Positions 1 through 9,200 of a stretch of 64,000 bases of DNA are shown one piece after another; the stretch's first letter is position 1; every line of letters starts with the position of its first letter. Under the pieces are notes generated by a model that was not told where the DNA came from, did not search any database, and was given only the letters and a program-made list of their open reading frames with translations. The translations under genes and the position numbers were made by a program. Source of the stretch: a virus; the IMG/VR virus record IMGVR_UViG_3300038465_000158, positions 32,686 to 96,685 of that record; one strand, written 5' to 3'.

Positions 1-1566
1 ACTTCTCAGTTTGGTCTTTTCCTCACTGAAGGTGCCAACCCCGGCTACAGCGCCCTCGTCGGCGAACTCAACTCCTTGCTGTCTTCCGAACTTGGAAAGA
101 ACATCACGTTGTCGAGTCCGTTGTCGTCCGGCTTTGTTCCGTTCGACCTCGTTGCGCCGTCGCGACTCATCTACCCGGTGTACTCGCCTCTCCGCAACAA
201 GGTTCCGCGTGTCGCTGGTCAGGGTACTTCGCACCGTGCGAAGCTGGTCACCGGCGTTTCCGGTTCGCAGACTGGTGTTGCGACCCAACGTATCTCGATT
301 TCTGAGATTCCGAACGGTCAAAGCATCAACGGCAACTGGCCGCTGAACCTTCCGGCTGCTGGCGCTCAGCAAGCCGTCGACATGAACATTCCTTACAAGT
401 TCTTCGGTCTGAGTGAGTCGCTGTCTTGGCTCGCGCAGTTTGCCGGTCAGGGCTTCGAGGACATCTCTGCACTCGCCAACTTGGTGTTGCTGCAGGAGTT
501 CATGCTCGGCGAGGAGTACACCTTGCTGTCGGGTACGAGCGCCGCTTTGACGGCGCCTGCCACACCGACGCTTGCCAAGCGAACTGCAACTTCGGGTGAG
601 GTCGCGCTTTCCGGCCTCGGTTCGAATGACCTGTTCGTTCTTGTCACCGCTCTCAACTACTTTGGTGAGACCACGGTGACCGGTACGGCTGCGTTGGTCG
701 CCTCTGCCAATGGTGACGTCGTTGACGTTACCATTGCTCCAGTCAACGGCGCGTACAACTACAACATCTACATCGGTCAAGCTGCTTCAGTGCAGCCCGC
801 GAACACGGCCTTCTGGCTGATGGCCGCCGGTGTCGGTGCCACGACGTTTACGCTTCAGGGTGCAGTTCCGACTTCTGGAACCAACCCTCCCGTTGCTGAC
901 ACGGGCACCTCTTCGGCCAACGACTACGAGGGCTGGCTCTCGATTGTTGACGGTCACGCAGGTGGTAAGGCTGGTGGCGCAAGCGTTTACCCAACCGGTT
1001 TCACTGGTTCGTACATCAACAAGTCCGTTGGCGCGACCCTTTCTCACACTGTTCTCTTCAACGCGTTGTCTGCGATGTGGAACGGTAAGGGAACTGGTAA
1101 CTCGTCGACGACTGGTGGATTCCGTGCGGACCCAGCGGAATTGGTCGTGGAAGGTTCGGACAGCTCACGTCTGGCTGAGGAAGTCATCGCAGCCGGTGGA
1201 GCAACGAACTACCGCTTGTTCCTGACTCAGAATGACATCGGTAGCATCACGACCGGTGGCGCAGTTTCTGAGATTCAGAACCCCATCACCCGCAGCATCG
1301 TCCGCATCGTCGTTCACCCCTGGTTGACTCAGGGCACGGCGTTCCTGAACTCCTACACGCTCCCGATGTCTTGGTCGAATGTGACCAACGTCTGGGAGAA
1401 CGTGATGGTTCAGGACTACCTGTCCATCAACTGGCCGGTGATTGACGCGTCGTTCCGTTACAGCATCTACATGTACGGAGCGCTCGTCAACTACGCCCCG
1501 CAGTACAACGGCGTTCTTCAGGGTCTTCAGCAGACTGTTGCTGGTACCACGGGGACGAACTCCTAG
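1..1566 (+). CDS. major capsid protein, 5' end cut by window edge
   Basis: HK97-type major capsid protein, the subunit of the phage head. The frame is open from base 1 with no start codon, so the gene begins left of the window and 521 residues are visible. Roughly residues 185-300 of the visible part are Thr/Gly/Val-rich with strands such as YNYNIYIG and look like an Ig/fibronectin-type domain inserted into the coat fold, as in many actinophage capsid proteins. The C-terminal third has the hydrophobic strand pattern usual for coat proteins (for example IVRIVVHPWL). Third codon positions are rich in C, unlike the later tail genes, which fits very high expression. A strong hairpin terminator follows. 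Assigned by position, length and pattern. Confidence 0.85.
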   Translation, partial: TSQFGLFLTEGANPGYSALVGELNSLLSSELGKNITLSSPLSSGFVPFDLVAPSRLIYPVYSPLRNKVPRVAGQGTSHRAKLVTGVSGSQTGVATQRISISEIPNGQSINGNWPLNLPAAGAQQAVDMNIPYKFFGLSESLSWLAQFAGQGFEDISALANLVLLQEFMLGEEYTLLSGTSAALTAPATPTLAKRTATSGEVALSGLGSNDLFVLVTALNYFGETTVTGTAALVASANGDVVDVTIAPVNGAYNYNIYIGQAASVQPANTAFWLMAAGVGATTFTLQGAVPTSGTNPPVADTGTSSANDYEGWLSIVDGHAGGKAGGASVYPTGFTGSYINKSVGATLSHTVLFNALSAMWNGKGTGNSSTTGGFRADPAELVVEGSDSSRLAEEVIAAGGATNYRLFLTQNDIGSITTGGAVSEIQNPITRSIVRIVVHPWLTQGTAFLNSYTLPMSWSNVTNVWENVMVQDYLSINWPVIDASFRYSIYMYGALVNYAPQYNGVLQGLQQTVAGTTGTNS

Positions 1567-1587
1567 TACCCCCTAGGAAACAATGGA

Positions 1588-1620
1588 ATGGCGCTGACGA
1601 AAGTCAGCGCCATTTCCTTT
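1588..1620 (+). terminator. hairpin terminator after capsid gene
   Basis: An 11-bp perfect stem (arms 1588-1598 and 1603-1613) closed by a GAAA tetraloop is followed by a pyrimidine tract, TTCCTTT. It sits 22 bases after the capsid stop codon. It probably ends or attenuates the very abundant capsid transcript before a new promoter just downstream. Confidence 0.8.
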
Positions 1621-1621
1621 G

Positions 1622-1627
1622 TATAAT
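1622..1627 (+). promoter_or_regulatory. TATAAT -10 box for a leaderless gene
   Basis: A perfect TATAAT ends six bases before the ATG at 1634, so transcription starting at the usual distance would begin at or next to the start codon. TG precedes it directly. There is no convincing -35 box, because that region is the terminator hairpin. No Shine-Dalgarno sequence precedes the ATG, which supports leaderless translation. Confidence 0.55.
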
Positions 1628-1633
1628 TGCACT

Positions 1634-1918
1634 ATGAGTTCCATCACTGTCCCACCGGGTTGCATGGGAGTCGAACTTCCTAACGGCAAAAAGTTGGACG
1701 CGACGAGAAGCGGTACTGTCGTATTGGACAGTCCTGCAGAGGAACGAGCAGCGATGAAGTCGTCTCTAGCGACGGCAGGAGTCATCACTCGCCAAACGCT
1801 TGGCTTCAGCCACATTAAAGAAGGGACCGCAATTTGCACCAAATGTCCTTTTACTGGCTGGTCATGGCAAAAGGTCTGCCCTAAATGCGGCGGAAAAATG
1901 ACAACGGAGACACAATGA
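1634..1918 (+). CDS. small zinc-ribbon protein
   Basis: A 94-residue protein of unknown role. Its C terminus has a zinc ribbon of form C-x2-C-x10-C-x2-C (Cys68, 71, 82, 85). The ATG at 1634 is chosen over an upstream TTG at 1619 because the TATAAT box and the protein pattern fit it; translation is probably leaderless. It lies between the capsid and the head-tail connectors, where phages often keep small morphogenesis or unknown genes. The next gene overlaps it by ATGA. Function not recognised. Confidence 0.7.
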   Translation: MSSITVPPGCMGVELPNGKKLDATRSGTVVLDSPAEERAAMKSSLATAGVITRQTLGFSHIKEGTAICTKCPFTGWSWQKVCPKCGGKMTTETQ

Positions 1919-2238
1919 CGGTATACGGACAGAGTGACGTAAACGAAGTGACAGTTGGTGGCGCTGGCCATTCGCATGTCAGGGCGAAGAACGAAGCTCA
2001 CATGAAGGTCGATTGCGCGGTTTGTGAACCCAAACTTCGCGAGATGGGTTGGGTCGGTGACCCACGGCAAATTCCTCTCACGTACGATGAAAGACTCGAT
2101 GCTGAAAACGCGGAACGCGAGATGAATCAGTACACGCGAGAAGAAGTTGTAGCACGAGCACGCGAAGCTGCTGCGGCAGTTCGTTCACCAGGACGTCCGG
2201 CTAGGGGCAAGGGCGCGCAAGGTGGGGCAGCCGGGTAA
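1915..2238 (+). CDS. hypothetical protein with N-terminal metal-site residues
   Basis: A 107-residue protein. The ATG at 1915 overlaps the previous stop (ATGA) and is preceded by GGAG. His19, His21, His29, Cys34 and Cys37 could form a zinc site. The C-terminal half is charged and helical (EEVVARAREAAAAVR) and ends in a basic Gly/Ala/Arg-rich tail. Its position between capsid and connector genes suggests a virion-assembly or nucleic-acid-contacting role, but the family is not recognised. Confidence 0.65.
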   Translation: MTVYGQSDVNEVTVGGAGHSHVRAKNEAHMKVDCAVCEPKLREMGWVGDPRQIPLTYDERLDAENAEREMNQYTREEVVARAREAAAAVRSPGRPARGKGAQGGAAG

Positions 2239-2434
2239 GAAGTGCACGGCTTGTTCCAAGCCGGGCAGATTTGTTACAGGATACTGCGGTTCCTGCAACG
2301 CTGCATGTTGTGAAAAGCATTTGAAATGGTCGACTGAAGAAGCAGAGTGGCGTTGTCCACGGTGCTTACGAGATGAGAAGACGCGAAAGAAGCAAGTGAG
2401 CACAGGGATAGGTTTATCGCCACACCTTACGTAA
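2222..2434 (+). CDS. Cys-rich zinc-finger protein
   Basis: A 70-residue protein starting at GTG and overlapping the previous gene by 17 bases. It has Cys8, 11, 22, 25, 29 and 30, His33, and Cys45 and 48, a spacing suggesting a double zinc-binding (treble-clef or B-box-like) module. Its last codons overlap the start region of the head-tail adaptor in another frame. Function unknown; it is one of several small zinc proteins in this genome. Confidence 0.6.
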   Translation: MGQPGKKCTACSKPGRFVTGYCGSCNAACCEKHLKWSTEEAEWRCPRCLRDEKTRKKQVSTGIGLSPHLT

Positions 2435-3330
2435 CTCCAGAGATTCTCATCAATGCTCCAACTGGAATCTCCTGGAGCACAATCCCTGATTTCGATTCGG
2501 ACCCTGATGCGCAACTAGCAGAACAAACAAATATGTGTTGGCGTGCATCGATGTGGATTGACGGTTATTGCAACCAACCGTTGAGGTCGACAATTGATAC
2601 TGAGGAATTTCTTGCTCCGAACTATCGAGTGACAATCGACAATAACGGTCTCGTTCGAGTACTTGTCTCGCGGTGGCCAGTCACGCAAATCATCGGAGCG
2701 CAGTACACTTCGTCACTCTCTGCTGGGCCGACTTGGTCGCCTATTCCTCTCAATGCAATGTACATAGAAGAGGGACTGACAATCTCTGGTGGCATCTCAA
2801 TCGAGTCCGCGGCTGGTTCTGCCGCAATTGACATCACTCCTGGTTACATTTCGTGGTTCAATGGGCGTCGCGGCATTCGACTTCAACTCACGTACGTCAA
2901 CGGTTGGAGTCATGCTGGTATCGTCAACTCGGTTGACATCGGAGCGACGTCGTTACTTGTCGATGACTGCACTGGCATGACGTCTGCTGACGCTGGTCGA
3001 GGCATGTGGATTTATGACGGCAACGCAACTGAATTCGTTGCTGTCACCGCAGTGAGTGAAACATCTGGGCCTGGAACTGCGACACTCGCTTCTCCAGGAA
3101 CTGTCTATCCGCACAATGGAAATGCATCTCAGCCAATTGTCATCTCTGCTCTCCCCGCTTCAATTCAGCAGGCAGCAATTCTCCATTGCTCGATGCAAGC
3201 ACTTGTTCGTGGAGCTACAGCGACGACCGTTCAGAATCAACCTGGTTCGACGCAAAACACTGGTGACCCTGGTACAGGAATTCTCAAAGACATCAAAGAC
3301 ATTTTGATGCCGTACCGTCGAGTCATCTAG
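2416..3330 (+). CDS. head-tail adaptor with apparent AUC start
   Basis: Head-tail connector (gp6-like adaptor) that would sit below the portal. The N-terminal segment TPEILINAPTGISWSTIPDF followed by CNQPLRSTIDTEE is typical of actinophage adaptors and must be translated. The first canonical start in frame is ATG 2533, which would remove about 39 residues of it. A GG-rich Shine-Dalgarno-like sequence (2404-2412) lies three bases before ATC 2416, and no AUG, GUG or UUG occurs between the in-frame stop at 2374 and 2533. I therefore place the start at ATC 2416, giving 304 residues beginning (M)ATPYVTP. The central part, residues about 130-220, is beta-rich. Confidence 0.7.
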   Translation: MATPYVTPEILINAPTGISWSTIPDFDSDPDAQLAEQTNMCWRASMWIDGYCNQPLRSTIDTEEFLAPNYRVTIDNNGLVRVLVSRWPVTQIIGAQYTSSLSAGPTWSPIPLNAMYIEEGLTISGGISIESAAGSAAIDITPGYISWFNGRRGIRLQLTYVNGWSHAGIVNSVDIGATSLLVDDCTGMTSADAGRGMWIYDGNATEFVAVTAVSETSGPGTATLASPGTVYPHNGNASQPIVISALPASIQQAAILHCSMQALVRGATATTVQNQPGSTQNTGDPGTGILKDIKDILMPYRRVI

Positions 3331-3809
3331 TGGGAGTCAATACTGTCCAACTGAAGGCACAAAGTCTTATTGACGGACTTGAAGCACCGTTGAACAAATC
3401 GCCGCTAGTAGTCTACATCTCTCCGCCGAATCCAGGTGAACTCAAAGGGCCAGCAGCGTACATTTGGGCGACTATCGGTGATAACCAACGGCGGACTGCT
3501 TCACGAGGCCCAGGATTCCGCAAGACGATATGGACAGTGTCCACATGGTTGATGTCACCAGGAAGCGCGACGAGTAAAGACCGCGACCAAGCATTTGCTT
3601 GTCTTATTGATGCTGTCATCGAAGCATGGGTGACCGCAGAGATGCCAGTGACTGTGATTGATCCGCAGACTGGTAGAAAAATTCAGCAAGTGGCTATCGG
3701 TGAGAAGTTCACCGTCAATCAGTCGCCTGTCCATGCGCTTCAAGACCAACGACTTTTTCTTTACGAATGTCTTCTTGAATTTCAAATCGAAGAATCGTCG
3801 ACACCATAA
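3330..3809 (+). CDS. head-tail completion/neck protein
   Basis: A 159-residue protein starting at GTG, overlapping the adaptor stop by one base. Order and size (adaptor, this gene, gp10-like gene, tail tube) match the neck or head-closure proteins of siphoviruses. Segments such as RKTIWTVSTWLMSP and QRLFLYECLLEFQIEE suggest a beta-sandwich. The assignment rests mainly on synteny. Confidence 0.6.
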   Translation: MGVNTVQLKAQSLIDGLEAPLNKSPLVVYISPPNPGELKGPAAYIWATIGDNQRRTASRGPGFRKTIWTVSTWLMSPGSATSKDRDQAFACLIDAVIEAWVTAEMPVTVIDPQTGRKIQQVAIGEKFTVNQSPVHALQDQRLFLYECLLEFQIEESSTP

Positions 3810-4273
3810 TGGCGAATGTCGGCGACACGTTCAATACTCGTGTCGAGGGGGTCGAACGTATACGGTTCGAGTGGCAAGTTACTCAACGACGCGCTGCCGC
3901 AAAAATCATTCCGATTGCGCTACTCGAACTGAAGCGAGCAGCGCCAGTTAGCAGCACAAAACCTGACGCTGGACGGTTCAAGCACTCAATTGGATTTCGA
4001 GTGATGTCCCTTGGTGGATTGTTCAGTCTCAATTTCGTCTCTACAGCCCCGTACGCAAAGTATGTTCTCGAACCAACAGCAGGAGGCGCGAACATCGAAC
4101 CGCAGAATACTTTAGCATTGCGCTGGAAGAATGGAGTCGGCGATTACGTTTTTGCTAGTTCTGTCATTCGCGGCTCGACTCGAGGGAATGATTTCAATAA
4201 GCGAGTCGCGGCAAAATTGGAACCAGTGATTATGGAAGCTTTCAAAAGTTCAATCACAATCATCACAACCTAA
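3809..4273 (+). CDS. HK97 gp10-like tail completion protein
   Basis: A 154-residue protein. The central segment STAPYAKYVLEPTAGG is the hallmark of the HK97 gp10-like/minor-tail family that joins head and tail, preceded by a substrate-like GRFKHSIGFRV strand. The ATG overlaps the previous TAA. It belongs to the continuous neck operon. Confidence 0.7.
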   Translation: MANVGDTFNTRVEGVERIRFEWQVTQRRAAAKIIPIALLELKRAAPVSSTKPDAGRFKHSIGFRVMSLGGLFSLNFVSTAPYAKYVLEPTAGGANIEPQNTLALRWKNGVGDYVFASSVIRGSTRGNDFNKRVAAKLEPVIMEAFKSSITIITT

Positions 4274-4278
4274 TGAGG

Positions 4279-4284
4279 TAATAT
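4279..4284 (+). promoter_or_regulatory. possible -10 box (TAATAT), leaderless spacing
   Basis: TAATAT ends six bases before ATG 4291, the same spacing as the TATAAT boxes at 1622 and 54569. The only Shine-Dalgarno-like GAGG is 12 bases from the ATG, which is too far. It may be chance, since the region is inside an operon. Confidence 0.25.
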
Positions 4285-4290
4285 CTACAC

Positions 4291-4575
4291 ATGGCTCAAC
4301 TTCGCTACATAGGGAGTGTCGATAAGACACTGATTGATGTTGCGGCACTCACGAACGGAAAAGTCTTTGAAATTGACGATGCAACAGCAGCACGTCTTCT
4401 CAATGCTTTTCCAAATGAGTACGAAACAGTTGATGGAACCTCGGTCAAAACCAAGGCGCCGCAAAAAGAAGAAGCAACTACGCCGCCTCCTGCCAACACT
4501 TCACCAGAGGACAACGCTTCAAAGTCAACCAACGAGGATTCTGCGGATGCAACCGTCGAATCTCCAACAACGTAA
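4291..4575 (+). CDS. small neck/tail-region protein with acidic tail
   Basis: A 94-residue protein. Residues 1-50 are a compact domain (RYIGSVDKTLIDVAALTN); residues 55-94 are a low-complexity Thr/Glu/Pro/Ser tail that should be disordered. Small proteins with a similar N-terminal fold often lie directly before tail-tube genes in actinophages. Specific function unknown. Confidence 0.65.
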   Translation: MAQLRYIGSVDKTLIDVAALTNGKVFEIDDATAARLLNAFPNEYETVDGTSVKTKAPQKEEATTPPPANTSPEDNASKSTNEDSADATVESPTT

Positions 4576-4588
4576 CTAAGAGAGGTTT

Positions 4589-5563
4589 CTGCCCACAACC
4601 ATCGTTGAACAGTACGGTTCGCTATCTGCAGTAGGTGTAGCAACGGAGGCCACGTTTGGCACTCCAGTCGTTCCTACATCATTTGTCCCGTTCACCGATG
4701 TCACCCTGGAAAGGGATCCTGGTGTCTTCTTTCCTCAAATCATCATGGGTGTTCGAGACGTCAATGTCTTCTCCCTTCGCGGTGAGTTTAAGAACGCAGG
4801 CGACGTCAGTGCTCCGTTCTTTCCAACCAATGGTCTGGAAATCTTGGCCGCGGCTATCGGCACAGATGTTGTCACTGGAACGAGTCCGCATTACCACCAC
4901 ACGTTCAGTCCAGCGAACGTTCTCAATTCGCTGACGGTTGAGAAAAACCTCGGTGGTTACCAGTCGCTCCAGTTCACTGGAACACGAGTCGGTAAGTACA
5001 GCATCAAGGCAACGACTGGCGACACGGAAACTGAGTTCACTGCTTCGTTCATCGGCAAGGATGCCAACGTCCTCGATACTCCTTCTTCGCCAATTACAAT
5101 CGTCAACGAGAATCCATTCGTTTTTGCTGAGGCCTCGATTACGTTATTCGGCAACCTCACGGCGCAAGTCACTGCAATCAACATCGACATCGATAACGGT
5201 TTGAAGCCGACGTATACGTTCAACCAGTCGCATGACCTTGAATTTCTGTCGCCTCTCACAAGGCACATCACTGGTTCGTTGACCGTGGTCTTTGACAGTT
5301 TGGATGATACCGACTGGGGCTACTACACCAAGATGATTGACGGTACGTACGGTGCTCTTGTCGCAGATTGGACGCATGCTGATACTGGTGCTGAGTTGAC
5401 CGTCACATTGCCAAAGATTTTCCTGACGAAGTACGCCGATGACGTGAAGATGGACAGTATCATTATGTCGACACTGGACTTTGAAGCGGTGTACGACTTG
5501 ACTGCATCTCCGCCTCACTCGATTTCGGTCCTCGTCATCAACGCAATTGCAACTGCTTACTAG
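4589..5563 (+). CDS. major tail tube protein with apparent CUG start
   Basis: Tail tube subunit, normally among the most abundant virion proteins. The frame opens after a stop at 4577-4579 and contains no AUG, GUG or UUG until ATG 4745, which would delete about 52 residues. These residues (TTIVEQYGSLSAVGVATEAT and onward) are typical of the tube N terminus. AGAGG at 4581-4585 is followed by TTT and CTG, so I place the start at CTG 4589, giving 324 residues beginning (M)PTTIVEQYG. The remainder is beta-rich (for example HYHHTFSPANVLNSLTVEK) and ends just before the chaperone genes, the usual order. Confidence 0.75.
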   Translation: MPTTIVEQYGSLSAVGVATEATFGTPVVPTSFVPFTDVTLERDPGVFFPQIIMGVRDVNVFSLRGEFKNAGDVSAPFFPTNGLEILAAAIGTDVVTGTSPHYHHTFSPANVLNSLTVEKNLGGYQSLQFTGTRVGKYSIKATTGDTETEFTASFIGKDANVLDTPSSPITIVNENPFVFAEASITLFGNLTAQVTAINIDIDNGLKPTYTFNQSHDLEFLSPLTRHITGSLTVVFDSLDDTDWGYYTKMIDGTYGALVADWTHADTGAELTVTLPKIFLTKYADDVKMDSIIMSTLDFEAVYDLTASPPHSISVLVINAIATAY

Positions 5564-5595
5564 GACGCAAACGATATAAAGACAGAGGAAGAATC

Positions 5596-6060
5596 ATGGC
5601 AGGAAAAGGTTTCTTAGCACTATTTAACACGCCTGACCGCATTGAGGTCACGGATGACGGTGCTTTTTGGATTGACATCAAAACATCACTTACCGCGGAT
5701 GACTACGAGCATGCTCAGCGAGTTCTTTTCGGCAAGATGGCAATGAAAGGCGGCGACCTTTCAGCGACGCCAGACACAATTTCATATCAGCATGAACTCG
5801 TGTTCCGTGCGGTTGTTGACTGGAACTTGACCGACGAGGACGGCGACTTGCTTCCGCTCGAACCAGAAAAGGCCAAGCATGATTCAATCCGTCGAATCCC
5901 ACAATCGATTTTCATCGACTTGTACAACCGAGTCAATAAAGCGTCTTCGGCGCGCTCAAGTGGTGATGAGCTCCAGTTTCGTGATGACGGTTCAACAGAG
6001 TCTCCGGGGGACGAAAGTTCAACTGGAGAAGTACCCGTCGCTCCAGAAGTTTCTGATTGA
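5596..6060 (+). CDS. tail assembly chaperone, short (G) product
   Basis: A 154-residue protein acting as chaperone for tape-measure and tube assembly, equivalent to lambda gpG. It lies between tube and tape measure genes as in nearly all siphoviruses. The N-terminal part is a small domain; residues 115-154 are Ser/Gly/Glu-rich. It has a Shine-Dalgarno sequence (GAGG) seven bases before ATG. The 3' end overlaps a second frame encoding the T domain, reached by frameshifting. Confidence 0.8.
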   Translation: MAGKGFLALFNTPDRIEVTDDGAFWIDIKTSLTADDYEHAQRVLFGKMAMKGGDLSATPDTISYQHELVFRAVVDWNLTDEDGDLLPLEPEKAKHDSIRRIPQSIFIDLYNRVNKASSARSSGDELQFRDDGSTESPGDESSTGEVPVAPEVSD

Positions 6061-6217
6061 GAGCGCTCTCTACGAGCACGTCGGCTTAAACTTTGAGACT
6101 CTCAAATCTAGGCCTTTCACAGAGGTTCTTGACTACGTCACAATTGCTGATCTGATCGCGAAAGAACGAATCTATCAACAGAAGAAGCATGCTGCTGAGG
6201 CGGCGCGGAAGAAATAA
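5596..6217 (+). CDS. tail assembly chaperone G-T fusion made by frameshift
   Basis: The frame offset +1 from the G gene encodes a conserved-looking C-terminal domain (KYPSLQKFLIESALYEHVG through AKERIYQQKKHAAEAARKK) with no good start of its own. Ribosomes can reach it at CCG-GGG-GAC (6004-6012): the glycine codon GGG at 6007-6009 can slip forward one base to GGG 6008-6010 and then read ACG AAA GTT. A -2 slip gives the same frame. The fusion is about 206 residues and ends on the base where the tape-measure ATG begins. Frameshifted G/GT pairs are near-universal in siphoviruses. Confidence 0.7.
6004..6010 (+). promoter_or_regulatory. programmed frameshift site CCGGGGG
   Basis: A run of five G in the overlap of the two chaperone frames. 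A +1 shift re-pairs the glycine tRNA perfectly (GGG to GGG); a -2 shift, as known from phage Mu, would also enter the T frame. The more common -1 heptamer is not the solution here, because T is in the +1 frame. Confidence 0.55.
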
Positions 6218-9200
6218 TGGCACTTCAAGACCTTACTCTTCTTATGGGTATCGAAGCCCGGGAAAATGTTGTTGGCGTTTGCCAGAGAATTTCTGATGAG
6301 GTCGAACGTGTAACTGGCCTGTTTAAGGACATGGGAGGCACCGCATCTGAGGCTGGTGACCTTATGACGACAGCCATGAGCGATCCAGAGACAACCGCTG
6401 GCATTCTCCAAGCAAGAATGACTGAACTCGCTGGAGCAACTGAACGTCTAACAATCGCAGAGAAAGAGTTTAGAGACGCGACACTCGCGGCGTCGGATAT
6501 GAGTGATGTCGACGCCACTGCACTCGATCGCCAAGCAGCCGCAACAAAAGAGTACGAGGGTGCACTTGTTGTAGCGACAAAAGCGCAACATGATGCTCGA
6601 GATGCGACTGAAAAGAATATGGCGGCGCAAGATCTTGCGAACAAGTCAACTGATGAGTCCGCCGGTTTTCTTGCAGCGGCAGGAACTAAGTTAGACAAGA
6701 TCGGTCCCGCAGCCGCTGTGGCCACTGCCGGAATCATTGGAATTGCGTATGAATCAGCTAAAGCTGCTTCTAAATTCAATGATGACATCATCACGGTTGC
6801 GAATAGCGCAAACATCTCAATGAAGGCTGCAAATAACATTGGTCAAGCATTTCTTGACATGTCGACAAAATCAATATTCACGGCGAGTGACATCACGCAG
6901 TCGTTCGGAAAAGTAGCCGGCCAACTCACCCAAGTTGCTGGTCATGCTTTGACGGTAAAGCAATCAGTTGCGTTCATGAATGTCGCAATGCAAGCGGCTG
7001 CTGCATCTGGGCAACCGCTCTCGACTATCACATCAAACCTCGCAAAGATCATGCAGCAGTACCACATCAGTTTGAAGCAAGCAGCCGCTGGCGAAACCGC
7101 GCTCTACAACGAAGGTCGACTCACTGGCCAAAACATGAATATGGTAACCCAGCAAATCACTCGTTTGAAGGGTCAGTTGGGCATTCTTGCTCCGAACATT
7201 GAGCAAACTGCCTCGTTCATGCTTGACTTGACAGATCACGGTATGAATGCTCGCCGAGCATCTCAAGCCTTGAGCAGTTCGCTGAACACGCTTTTGAAGA
7301 CGAGCCACTTGACAGTGCCGACGATGAGTGAGATGGACGCAGCGCTGAAGAAGCTTCCGCCAGATTTGCAGCAGTACGGTAAAGCACTTCTTGACGGCAA
7401 AGAGAAAGTTTCCGCATTTGACCAACAAATGAAGAATTTTGGCAAAGGTGAACTTCATGGCACCGTCATGGCGAGTTATTTGAAGTCGTTCGAGGGTCTT
7501 GCTACTCAAGCAAAGTCAAGCATCGGCACAATCAACGCGCTGAAACTCTCGCCTGTTCAAGAGGAGTTGTCGCATCTCGGAGTAAGTGTCTTCAACAGTA
7601 AGGGCAACTTCATTGGTTTGGCTGGCGTGCTCGCGAAGGTTGGTCCGAAGCTTAATGATATGCATAACAAGTCGAAAGAACTGACTGCTGCTACGATTCT
7701 GTTTGGCACTCAAGCCAAAGCACTTCTCCCGACTATTCTCGCCGGTGGAGTTGGTTACGAAAAAGCAGCAAAGGCGATCAACGATCAACGAGCAATGACA
7801 GAAGCATCACGGCGAGCGCAGAATAACTATGAAGCCGACATGAAGAAAGTCGACCATGCAATCGAGATGGTCCGCATCGAACTCGGCCAAGCATTCCTGC
7901 CTATTCTCGAAAAAGTCATGAAAGAGTTCGTCAAGATCGTCACACCGATTGCTGACTGGATTCAGAAGAACAAGAAGCTTACAGCCGAAATTCTGGTTGT
8001 CGTTGGCGGAATCACTGGTCTTATTACCGTACTTTGGGCGACGCACAAAGTGATGAGCGTCGTGAGCAACACGTTCGTTAACTTTGGAAAAGATGTTCAG
8101 AAGGCATGGACTGCCGGAGGAAAACTCGTCTCTGGCATCAAGGACATAATCACGAAGATGACCGGTCTGAAGGCGGCAAACGAAGAAGCTGCCGGAACAC
8201 AGGATGCCTTGGCTGGCTCAACTGAAGGTCTTGCTGTCGCACAAGGAGAGGGCGCCGCTGCAACAGAAGCACTCGGCGATGCATCGCTTGCCGCTGCTCC
8301 AGAAATTGATGCCGCTGGCGCTCCAGTTCTCGCAATCGTTGCTGCCATCGCACTTCTTGCGATCGCCATCTATGAGCTGGTGAAGCACTGGAAGACGGTT
8401 TGGGGCGCGATTAAAGATGTCGCAACAGCAGTATGGGATGCATTGAAGACGGCATGGAATGACTTCTGGGGCTTTCTCAAAGCAGCATGGGATACGCTCC
8501 TTAGCGTCGGTAAAGACATCTTTCATACGTTGGGTATCGGCATACTCGTCGTTCTCGGACCCATTGGCCTTATCATCATTGCAGTCAAAGAACTCGTCAC
8601 TCACTGGACGACGATCTGGCATACAGTTCTTTCAGTCTTTGACACGGTCGCATCTGGCATTTCGAAAGGCGTTCACGACATCATCAGCTTCTTCACTGGT
8701 ATGCCGTCGAAGATACTCGGTTCAATTAGCAAACTTGGGAGCATGCTTCTCAACTTTGGCGAAACGTCTGTCAAGGATATGGGCAAAGGCATTGTCGCTG
8801 GCGCAAAAGCAATTTGGGACTTCTTCACAGCACTTCCTGGCAAAATTCTCTCGCTCGCTGACGGCGTGCTCGATGATATGCTTCACTTTGGTGAGAACAT
8901 CGTGAAGCGAATTATCAGCGGCATCGAGAACCTGGCGAGCGGAATTGGTAAGGCAGTCATGGATGCCATCAAACACATTCCTGGCATTGGTGGACTTCTC
9001 GCTAAGGGACTTGGTTATGCAGGTGATGTCGTGCACGGAGCGGGTGTAGTTATCGGCGGTATAGGGCACGGAATCTCTAGTTTGTTTCATCATGACGGTG
9101 GAATCATCAACGGAACTCCTGGGTCTGACGTTCCAGCGATTCTACAAGCTGGAGAAGGGGTCTTTACACGAGGGCAGATGCGAGCGCTTGGTGGCATGGT

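Noticed and set aside
2533-3330. Adaptor gene starting at ATG 2533
   Set aside because: Would delete a conserved-looking N terminus that is open in frame with a ribosome site upstream.
5879-6217. Independent gene downstream of the chaperone
   Set aside because: No ribosome site and poor sequence before the overlap; better explained as the frameshifted T domain.
6225-6839. Minus-strand Ser/Ala-rich ORF opposite the tape measure gene
   Set aside because: Antisense shadow in an Ala-rich coiled-coil region.
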